Of a stretch of DNA of 5,111 bases, positions 1 through 4,708 are shown piece by piece. Made by a program: the position numbers and the translations under genes. Numbering within the stretch: the first letter of the stretch is position 1; each line of letters starts with the position of its first letter. Below the pieces are notes generated by a model, which was not told where the DNA came from, did not search any database, and saw nothing but the letters and a program-made list of their open reading frames with translations. The DNA lies in NCBI GenBank assembly GCA_002366755.1, contig DFBV01000063.1, forward strand, positions 1 through 5,111. The letters run 5' to 3'. This DNA is from Anaerolineales bacterium UBA3071 (GTDB lineage Bacteria > Chloroflexota > Anaerolineae > UBA3071).

Positions 1-1
1 C

Positions 2-739
2 TTCATCACCGTCGAGGGCATAGCCCTGGCGACGGCGGCCGACAGCCTGGCGGTGGTCAAGATATTGGTCTACGACGAGGGGGCCGTGGCGATGGACGAG
101 TTGGTGCGGGCACTGGACGCCAACTTTGAGGGATACGAGCCGCTGCGCCAGACGCTCTTGAACAAGGCTCCCAAGTATGGCAATGACGAGACCTACGCCG
201 ACGAACTCGCCCGTCAGATCAGCCAGTTCTGGACCACAGAGGCGTTCAAGCACGTCACCCCTGAGACGGGCAAGCGGTACCGGGGTGGGTATCTCTCCTG
301 GAACTACTGGGTCTCCTACGCCCCCACCACCGGAGCAACGCCCGACGGGCGCAAACGCGGCCAGTTCCTGAGCAATGGCGTCTGCCCGGTCAACGGGGCC
401 GACCGGTTGGGGCCGACAGCCGTCATCAAGAGCGTGGGCCACCTGGGGATGGAGACCGCTCCCAACGGCGCTTCTCACACTATGAGTTTCTCACCCGGCT
501 TGCTGCGGAACCCCGAGAACCGGCGGAAAATGGCCGCTCTCTTGCGGGCCTACGATCAGGTCGGTGGGACCTGCTTGCAGATCAACGTCGTCAGCCCAGA
601 GACGCTGCAGGCGGCGCAAAAGGACCCCGACGGGTACAGCAATCTGCTGGTGCGCGTCACTGGCTACAATGCCTACTTTGTGATGCTGGGCAAGGAGATC
701 CAGGACGAGATCATCGCCCGCGAGAGCCACGCGTTGTGA
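2..739 (+). CDS. Glycyl radical enzyme (PFL-like), C-terminal part; 5' end outside window
   Basis: This is the last 245 residues of a glycyl radical enzyme, a family usually about 800 residues long, open to the left edge (numbering here starts at the first complete codon). The frame is open upstream of the first GTG at 53, with the family-like run TAADSLAVVKILVYDEG crossing it, so 53 is not the start. Family landmarks follow in order: TGATPDGRKRG (about 110-120), PNGASHTMSFSP (154-165), GGTCLQINVVS (188-198) and the glycyl radical loop RVTGYNA (218-224). The radical-bearing glycine is codon 662-664. The thiyl cysteine and most substrate-pocket residues lie upstream and are not visible, so the reaction (C-C, C-N, C-O or C-S cleavage, dehydration, decarboxylation or addition) cannot be assigned. 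The enzyme is expected to be cytosolic and oxygen-sensitive. Its stop overlaps the activase start, which supports the pairing. The family is certain and the subfamily is unknown. Confidence 0.95.
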   Translation, partial: FITVEGIALATAADSLAVVKILVYDEGAVAMDELVRALDANFEGYEPLRQTLLNKAPKYGNDETYADELARQISQFWTTEAFKHVTPETGKRYRGGYLSWNYWVSYAPTTGATPDGRKRGQFLSNGVCPVNGADRLGPTAVIKSVGHLGMETAPNGASHTMSFSPGLLRNPENRRKMAALLRAYDQVGGTCLQINVVSPETLQAAQKDPDGYSNLLVRVTGYNAYFVMLGKEIQDEIIARESHAL

Positions 740-1677
740 GAGAAGAAAGAACACTGACCGGCATCACCTTCAACGTTCAACGGTTCAGCACCGAGGACGG
801 CCCCGGCATCCGCACCACTGTCTTTCTTAAGGGCTGCCCGCTCCGCTGCGCCTGGTGTCACAACCCGGAGGGACTCTCTCCCCGGCCGGAGCTGATGTGG
901 TACGACGTGCGCTGTATCGCCGCCCGCGATTGCCTGAGCGCCTGCCCAGAGAACGCGCTGGAGTTGACGCCCCAGGGGATGCAGATTGACCGCGCCAATT
1001 GCACTGCCTGCGGGGCCTGCGCCGAGGCCTGCCCCGCGGGCGCTCTGGAGGTCATCGGCCAGCAGTGGACGCCGGAGGAACTGTTCTCCGAGGTGGACAA
1101 GGACGCTGTGTTTTACGAGACCTCCGGCGGCGGCGTGACCCTCTCCGGCGGCGAACCGATGGCGCAGGCTGACTTTGTACTGGCCCTCGCCCGCCTATGT
1201 CACGAGGCAGGCATCCACGTGGCATTGGACACTTGTGGAGTGGCGGCATGGCAGCGGTATGAGCGGGTGCTGCCGCTGGTCAACCTGGTACTGTGCGACC
1301 TGAAGGTTTTCGACGCAGACCGTCACCGGGCCAGCACTGGCGTGGACAACCGCTCCATTCTTGAGAACGTACGCCGTATCGCTGCCGCCGGCAAGCCGCT
1401 GTGGATTCGCACCCCCGTCATCCCCGGCTACACCTCCGGTGCAGACAACATCGCCGCTCTGGGCGACTTCATCGCTGCCGAATTGCCCACCGTCGAGCGG
1501 TGGGACCTGCTGGCCTACACCAACCTGGGTCAGCCCAAGTACCATCGGTTGGACCGCCCCTACGCATTGGAGGGCGTGCCGCTTCTGACCCACGCCGAGA
1601 TGGAGACCCTCCACGCCATTGCCGTCCAACGTGTGCCTGTGGCCGTCTGGTCCGGTGCCACGAAAAGTGAGAAATGA
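736..1677 (+). CDS. Glycyl radical enzyme activating enzyme (radical SAM, ferredoxin-domain type)
   Basis: This is a 313-residue PFL-activase-like protein. It uses S-adenosylmethionine and a [4Fe-4S] cluster to abstract a hydrogen from the glycine of the upstream enzyme. The radical SAM motif CPLRCAWC gives C34, C38 and C41. A two-motif ferredoxin insertion follows: C60, C66, C70-P and C89, C92, C95, C99-P. Then come the family motif TLSGGEP (135-141) and the conserved patches DTCG (165-168) and LCDLK (186-190). The length suits activases with the extra Fe-S domain, as used by non-PFL glycyl radical enzymes, rather than the shorter PFL activase. The GTG start at 736 overlaps the upstream stop as GTGA, suggesting translational coupling, and no strong Shine-Dalgarno is visible. 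The first ferredoxin motif lacks its second cysteine (position 63 is Ala). The family call is secure, and the target is very probably the neighbouring enzyme. Confidence 0.95.
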   Translation: MREERTLTGITFNVQRFSTEDGPGIRTTVFLKGCPLRCAWCHNPEGLSPRPELMWYDVRCIAARDCLSACPENALELTPQGMQIDRANCTACGACAEACPAGALEVIGQQWTPEELFSEVDKDAVFYETSGGGVTLSGGEPMAQADFVLALARLCHEAGIHVALDTCGVAAWQRYERVLPLVNLVLCDLKVFDADRHRASTGVDNRSILENVRRIAAAGKPLWIRTPVIPGYTSGADNIAALGDFIAAELPTVERWDLLAYTNLGQPKYHRLDRPYALEGVPLLTHAEMETLHAIAVQRVPVAVWSGATKSEK

Positions 1678-1696
1678 GAAGCAAGTGATTCAGTTT

Positions 1697-1737
1697 CGTG
1701 AGGCGTGATGCCCTTGAGCTACGTTTCACGTTTCACG
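1697..1737 (+). other. Possible stem-loop containing a heptamer tandem repeat, upstream of the PNPOx-like gene
   Basis: Bases 1721-1738 read acgtttcacgtttcacgt, about two and a half copies of a 7-bp unit. CGTGAGGCGTG at 1697-1707 can pair with CACGTTTCACG at 1727-1737: 11 pairs including two G-U, with a 19-nt loop. No U-tract follows, so it is not a standard terminator. It ends 3 nt before the Shine-Dalgarno of the next gene, so it could affect translation or RNA stability. The repeat alone may explain the pairing. Confidence 0.35.
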
Positions 1738-1740
1738 TCT

Positions 1741-1746
1741 GGAGGT
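1741..1746 (+). promoter_or_regulatory. Shine-Dalgarno that fixes the start of the PNPOx-like gene
   Basis: GGAGGT lies 5 nt before the ATG at 1752. The frame is open further upstream to a GTG at 1698, but that extension would translate through the heptamer repeat and this ribosome site, so ATG 1752 is preferred. Confidence 0.85.
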
Positions 1747-1751
1747 GCTGT

Positions 1752-2570
1752 ATGTCTGTCATTGAGACACAATCTGGATTGATGAAGGCTCTCTCCGGCG
1801 AGATGACGCCCAAGTTCCTCGCTACCCGCTCCGCCGACGGCCTCCCTAACGTCGTGCCAGTGACCTCGCTGATGCCAGCGGACGATGTGGAGGATCGGCT
1901 GATCTTGGGCAACTTCTTGCTGCGCAAGTCGGTGGGGAATCTGAACGGCGACCCACGCGTGGGCATTCTGGTTATCACCACTGACCTGGAGGGCTGGGTA
2001 CTGCAAGGGGACTTCGTGGAGTGGCAACAAACGGGAGCCTACGTGGATTGTCTCAACAACAGCGATCTCCTGCGCTACAACGCTTACACTGGCATTCGCA
2101 ACGGCGGCGTCATGCAGGTGCGGGCGATTCTGCACCATTTTCGCATTTCCAAATTGCGCGTGCTGGCGGACTACCTGCTGGCCCGCGCTGCTGCCCGTCG
2201 CCCCGCCCCATTGGAGGAGATGGTGACGATGCCCCTGCCGGTGCGGGATGGATTCAGCGGGATGATGGCCGTACGGGTATTGGCCTTCCTGGACGATGTG
2301 GGATACCCGCTGGCGGTGCCGGCGCTCTCCCTCCAGCCTGCTGGAGAGAGTGCGTTGGTCTGTGCGGAGGGATTGTCGGCCGGCCTGCTGGAGCCTCTGG
2401 CTGCTGGCGATCCCGTCGCCGCCTCGCTCCTCACGCTCGACGTCGTGTCCTTCCAGGCCAAGGGGCGGTGGCTGGGAAGGCGGCGTCTCCTGGGCGCACC
2501 AGTGGGAGCCATGTCGGTGATGGACGTCTACGCCGGTGGACCGCCTATCCCCGGCCGGCAAGTGGCGTGA
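1752..2570 (+). CDS. Pyridoxamine 5'-phosphate oxidase-family (FMN split-barrel) protein with a probable second, degenerate barrel
   Basis: This 272-residue cytosolic protein has no signal peptide or membrane segment. Residues about 11-130 look like a putative PNPOx domain, an FMN- or other flavin-binding split barrel: FLATRSADGLPNVVPV, then LILGNFLLRKSVGNLNGDPRVG, then a strand pair ending QGDFVEW. Residues about 165-260 repeat this order in weaker form: VLAFLDDVGYPLAVPALSL, a GDP motif at 219-221 matching the one at 66-68, and a closing strand series. A helical linker (about 133-152) lies between them. Family members often reduce or bind flavin, F420 or haem-type ligands, and the substrate cannot be told here. 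The gene sits 74 nt after the activase on the same strand, so it may belong to the same operon, but no functional link to the glycyl radical enzyme is shown. It is convergent with trmO. The family call is good; the two-barrel reading is an inference by eye. Confidence 0.8.
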   Translation: MSVIETQSGLMKALSGEMTPKFLATRSADGLPNVVPVTSLMPADDVEDRLILGNFLLRKSVGNLNGDPRVGILVITTDLEGWVLQGDFVEWQQTGAYVDCLNNSDLLRYNAYTGIRNGGVMQVRAILHHFRISKLRVLADYLLARAAARRPAPLEEMVTMPLPVRDGFSGMMAVRVLAFLDDVGYPLAVPALSLQPAGESALVCAEGLSAGLLEPLAAGDPVAASLLTLDVVSFQAKGRWLGRRRLLGAPVGAMSVMDVYAGGPPIPGRQVA

Positions 2571-2617
2571 AGTACGAAGGAGTGTATCAGCGTGTCGGCG
2601 GTCGGATAGCCCATTTC

Positions 2618-3097
2618 TCACCGGAACCGATCGTCTGACCTCTTGCCCTGGACTCTGCCTTCTGCCTGTTCCAGCCACCCGACGCGATCCGCAACGTAGT
2701 GATCGAACTCTGGGACATACGGCTTGATGTCTAGCAGCGGCGTGCGGTCCAGGATGTCCACATTCTCAACGTGCAGGATGTTCCCCTCAATGCCCAGCAG
2801 TTTCACGATGGACAAGCCAATGGGGTTGGGGCGCTTGGGCGCCCTGGTGGCGAAGACTCCCCGTGGCTGCGAATCCATAAAGGGTGTGACGATCAACCTG
2901 ACCTCCTGCACCCGGTGGAAATGGTAGAGCAGGATGATGTACGAGAAGCCTTGCAGGTCCTTGAGGCCCTCGGCGAACTCGGGCAGGACCTCGACCGTGC
3001 CGCGGATTCCGACCGCCCCGCTGGGCTGGATGGGCATTCCGGCGGTGTTTTGGAAGGGGCTGCGAATGATACCGATGGGTCGATAGTGTATAGCCAT
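2618..3097 (-). CDS. trmO: tRNA (N6-threonylcarbamoyladenosine(37)-N6)-methyltransferase TrmO, short form
   Basis: This is a 159-residue member of the TrmO/TsaA (YaeB) family. These enzymes use S-adenosylmethionine to methylate N6 of t6A at position 37 of tRNAs reading ACN codons, tuning decoding in the cytosol. It opens with YRPIGIIRSPF (5-15), typical of the family. The signature RAPKRPNPIGLS (85-96) and the block DILDRTPLLDIKPYVP (114-129) are both present; the usual Gly in D-G-T-P is Arg here (R118). It is shorter than the E. coli enzyme (about 235 residues), lacking that protein's C-terminal extension, as do many archaeal and bacterial homologues. The start ATG (3097-3095) is preceded only by a weak purine run (AGAGAG). 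The gene lies just downstream of a mobile element and converges on the PNPOx-like gene. The family call is strong; the tRNA activity is inferred from the family. Confidence 0.9.
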   Translation of the reverse strand: MAIHYRPIGIIRSPFQNTAGMPIQPSGAVGIRGTVEVLPEFAEGLKDLQGFSYIILLYHFHRVQEVRLIVTPFMDSQPRGVFATRAPKRPNPIGLSIVKLLGIEGNILHVENVDILDRTPLLDIKPYVPEFDHYVADRVGWLEQAEGRVQGKRSDDRFR

Positions 3098-3109
3098 TTT
3101 TCTACTCTC

Positions 3110-3117
3110 TGCTTTTG
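3110..3117. repeat. Left target-site duplication of the MITE-like element
   Basis: TGCTTTTG abuts the left terminal inverted repeat, and the identical octamer abuts the right one at 3269-3276. The match can be read as 9 bp (CTGCTTTTG, from 3109 and 3268), but 8 bp keeps the element ends symmetrical. Confidence 0.8.
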
Positions 3118-3144
3118 GGTAGTCTACCTCAATTGTGTTGATGC
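3118..3144 (+). repeat. Left terminal inverted repeat of the MITE-like element
   Basis: This is 27 bp that match the reverse complement of 3242-3268 at 22 positions. The outermost 11 bases (GGTAGTCTACC) are themselves palindromic around a central T. Confidence 0.8.
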
Positions 3145-3174
3145 GAGTGTCAACGCCGGACTAGGCTCTGAGGT

Positions 3175-3223
3175 GGAGTGCATCGTCTCCGACGATGCGG
3201 CAAAGTCGGAGACTTTGCACTCC
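3175..3223. repeat. Composite palindrome: two short hairpins enclosed by a GGAGTGC/GCACTCC stem
   Basis: The outer arms GGAGTGC (3175-3181) and GCACTCC (3217-3223) are complementary. Inside are two near-adjacent hairpins with 3-nt loops: GCATCGTC-TCC-GACGATGC (3180-3198) and GCAAAGTC-GGA-GACTTTGC (3200-3218). Alternatively the whole block folds as one 19-bp hairpin (3175-3193 with 3205-3223, 17 of 19 paired, 11-nt loop). It resembles two REP-like palindromic units, each missing one outer arm, fused head to tail. It lies in the middle of the MITE-like element. Confidence 0.85.
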
Positions 3224-3241
3224 GTTGGCAGCAAGGGAGAA

Positions 3242-3268
3242 GCATCAACACGAAACAGGGAGACTACC
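3242..3268 (-). repeat. Right terminal inverted repeat of the MITE-like element
   Basis: This is the partner of 3118-3144, matching at 22 of 27 positions when reverse-complemented. The inner 10 bp (GCATCAACAC) and outer 8 bp (AGACTACC) are perfect. Confidence 0.8.
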
Positions 3269-3276
3269 TGCTTTTG
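3269..3276. repeat. Right target-site duplication of the MITE-like element
   Basis: This second copy of TGCTTTTG immediately follows the right terminal inverted repeat and is identical to 3110-3117. Confidence 0.8.
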
Positions 3277-3479
3277 AACTCCTGGATCTGCGTGTCATGG
3301 ACTCTCTCATCGTCGATGTTGGTGACATTCCATCCACAAGGTGGGCCAGCAGGTCCTTCACGGACCAGATGCCAAGGAAGACCTCGTCTTGTTGCTCTGG
3401 CGAGGGCGCAGATGCCGCGTTGAGGATCTTCCTGCGCGTTTCAATCAGCTCTGAACTCCGCCCTCGTTGCCTCGTTCAC
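3269..3479 (-). pseudogene. Broken DinB/DfsB (ClbS, DUF1706)-like gene, N-terminal part with frameshifts, ending at the MITE
   Basis: On the minus strand after the peptidase stop, the sequence encodes ETRRKILNAAS, then EVFLGIWSVKDLLAHLV and, after a frame change, GWNVTNID. Together these resemble the first about 60 residues of DinB-like / DfsB-family proteins (W-S-V-K-D-L-L-A-H-L-x-G-W); the His of AHL is a metal ligand in related DinB-fold proteins. A GTG at 3479 overlaps the M28 stop as GTGA and gives MNEATRAEFRA, but that frame hits TGA within 13 codons. Two opposite single-base shifts, near 3447 and near 3332, would restore one frame. The reading stops at the mobile element, and no C-terminal half (family usually about 150-170 residues) is found. 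It is probably a relic. Sequencing error could explain the shifts but not the missing half. The family match is from memory of motifs and is moderate. Confidence 0.65.
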
Positions 3480-4696
3480 TCGTGCCCCAACGTCTCATCC
3501 AGCACTTCGGCCAGACCGATCACAGCCTGTGCTGCCTGCTGTAGCAACTCTGGCTGCAGGTGCTCGCTCACGTCCTCTGTGGTGTGGTAGTACCAGTTGC
3601 GCTGGCCTCCCTTGCCCGTCAGCGAGGCGGCGGGAATGGACTGCTGGAGAAAGGGCCGGAAATCGCTGCTGCGCATGAAGTAGAAGACGGTCTGGATGGA
3701 TGGCTGCACGCGGTGTAGCATCTGGTTCAGCAACCGGCTCGTGGGGCGGAAGGGGATGATCCCCACACCACGCACGTAGCTCAGGCTCCGTCCCGTGCCC
3801 ACCATGTCCAGGTTCAGCACCCAGGTGCTGTTGCGGTCCAGCTCGGTGTTCTGTGCATAGCGTTCCGAACCGACCAGCCCTCTCTCCTCAGCCGTCCAGA
3901 GTGCGTAGCGCAGAGTCAGGTGGCGGGGACGGCGCTCCACGGGGGCGAAATGCTCCGCCGCCGTCAGCACCACGCCGACGCTGGAGCCATTGTCGTTGGC
4001 CCCTGGCGACAGGGCTCGCTGCCGGCTCAGGCAGAGGTAGACGCCCTGGAAGAGCGCCAACACCACGGCCAGGCCGAAGCTGGCCCAGCGGATGAGTGTC
4101 CACGTTAGCGGCGGCAGTGGGTGCAGCCAGTCGGTCAGCAGCTTGACCGCGGCCAGCAGCGCCAGGAGCGGTACCAGCAGTCGAAAGAGTTGGGTGAATA
4201 GCCGCTGCAATCGGGGCAGCAGCGAGCCGGGCACGCGGCGGGCGCCAGCAGTGTCAATGTGCGCCCCGATGATGAGTGTACCTTTCGGTGCACCTTGCGG
4301 GCGGTGATCGGCTAGCAGGTTGTAGCTGGCCCGTTGGGGCGAGGCGGTGGCGCGCCTGCGCGCGGCGCGGACGAGACGAGGGAGGAAGAGAAACAAGGGC
4401 AGATAGACCAGCATGGCTGCCGGTGCCTGTTGGAAGAAGAAGGCGGCGCCGACCAGCCCTGCCAGGGCCGTGATCGTCAGCCAGCGTCGCGATCCGGCGG
4501 CAGGGATGTTGTCCACGGCGAAGTGGTCGATCTCCGTGGCGGACGCCGCCAGCAACTCCTCGGCGTAGGCCAGGGCTTTCCGTTCGCCTTCGGATGCCGC
4601 GGGGCGGGGGCCGATGACGCTGGCCAGATGGTCGGCAATACTGTAGGCGCGCTGACCGAGAGGGTGGTCAGCGGAAAGGGTAGGGGCGGTTTTCAT
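3476..4696 (-). CDS. M28-family zinc metallopeptidase with membrane segments inserted in the catalytic domain
   Basis: This is a 406-residue aminopeptidase-like M28 protein. All expected dinuclear zinc and catalytic residues are visible: H146 in IIGAHIDT (141-149), D235 in SPGANDNGSS (230-239), the E270-E271 pair in TAEERGLVGS (268-277; E270 general base, E271 ligand), D297 in NLDMVG (295-300) and H371 in YYHTTED (369-375). Hydrophobic segments occur at about 73-90 and 92-108, before the catalytic domain, and at about 168-187 and 204-222, between the first metal motif and GANDN. It is therefore probably a membrane-anchored peptidase whose active site is assembled from sequence on both sides of a membrane hairpin. 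No signal peptide cleavage site is evident. The ATG at 4696 has a strong GAGGAG 6 nt upstream, overlapping the stop of the glycosyltransferase gene, so the two are probably one operon. Substrate and active-site side are unknown. Confidence 0.92.
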   Translation of the reverse strand: MKTAPTLSADHPLGQRAYSIADHLASVIGPRPAASEGERKALAYAEELLAASATEIDHFAVDNIPAAGSRRWLTITALAGLVGAAFFFQQAPAAMLVYLPLFLFLPRLVRAARRRATASPQRASYNLLADHRPQGAPKGTLIIGAHIDTAGARRVPGSLLPRLQRLFTQLFRLLVPLLALLAAVKLLTDWLHPLPPLTWTLIRWASFGLAVVLALFQGVYLCLSRQRALSPGANDNGSSVGVVLTAAEHFAPVERRPRHLTLRYALWTAEERGLVGSERYAQNTELDRNSTWVLNLDMVGTGRSLSYVRGVGIIPFRPTSRLLNQMLHRVQPSIQTVFYFMRSSDFRPFLQQSIPAASLTGKGGQRNWYYHTTEDVSEHLQPELLQQAAQAVIGLAEVLDETLGHE

Positions 4697-4702
4697 GTTG
4701 AA

Positions 4703-4708
4703 CTCCTC
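4703..4708 (-). promoter_or_regulatory. Shine-Dalgarno of the M28 gene, overlapping the upstream stop codon
   Basis: On the minus strand the sequence reads TGAGGAGTTCAACATG. The TGA ends the glycosyltransferase, GAGGAG (4708-4703) is the ribosome site and ATG follows after 6 nt. This supports the chosen start and co-translation of the pair. Confidence 0.85.

Larger units (their letters stand above)
3118..3268. mobile_element. 151-bp MITE-like non-autonomous insertion element
   Basis: The left end (3118-3144, GGTAGTCT...GTGTTGATGC) and right end (3242-3268) are inverted repeats of 27 bp with 22 identities, including 8 identical outermost bases and a perfect inner 10 bp. The element is bounded by perfect 8-bp direct repeats (TGCTTTTG). 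It has no credible coding capacity, so it would need a transposase supplied elsewhere. An 8-bp duplication is made by several IS families (for example ISL3, IS6, IS66, IS256 and IS1595), and I cannot assign one. The centre holds a double-hairpin palindrome (3175-3223). It sits 20 bp before the trmO start, next to a broken gene, and may have uncoupled trmO from the upstream minus-strand genes. Mismatches in the terminal repeats suggest that it is not a very recent or active copy, although the flanking duplication is intact. Confidence 0.8.

Noticed and set aside
53..739. GTG at 53 as the start of the glycyl radical enzyme
   Set aside because: The frame is open to the left edge and the upstream residues also fit the family, so the gene continues outside the window.
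1693..1719. Possible fragment of the MITE end (GTTTCGTG followed by TGATGC and CCCTTG) upstream of the PNPOx-like gene
   Set aside because: The shared words are short and differently spaced from those in the element's right end, so chance similarity cannot be excluded.
1698..1751. N-terminal extension of the PNPOx-like protein from GTG 1698
   Set aside because: It would translate through the heptamer repeat and the GGAGGT ribosome site; ATG 1752 has ideal spacing.
2571..2617. Bidirectional terminator between the convergent PNPOx-like gene and trmO
   Set aside because: I found no stable GC hairpin with a T-tract on either side in these 47 bases.
1719..2678. Long minus-strand open frame (319 codons) opposite the PNPOx-like gene
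   Set aside because: Its translation is low-complexity, rich in His, Arg and Gln, with no family motifs. It is a codon-bias shadow of the plus-strand gene.
3195..3590. Plus-strand open frame across the mobile element and the peptidase end
   Set aside because: It crosses the element boundary, the relic and the M28 3' end, and its product resembles nothing. The minus-strand reading explains the region better.
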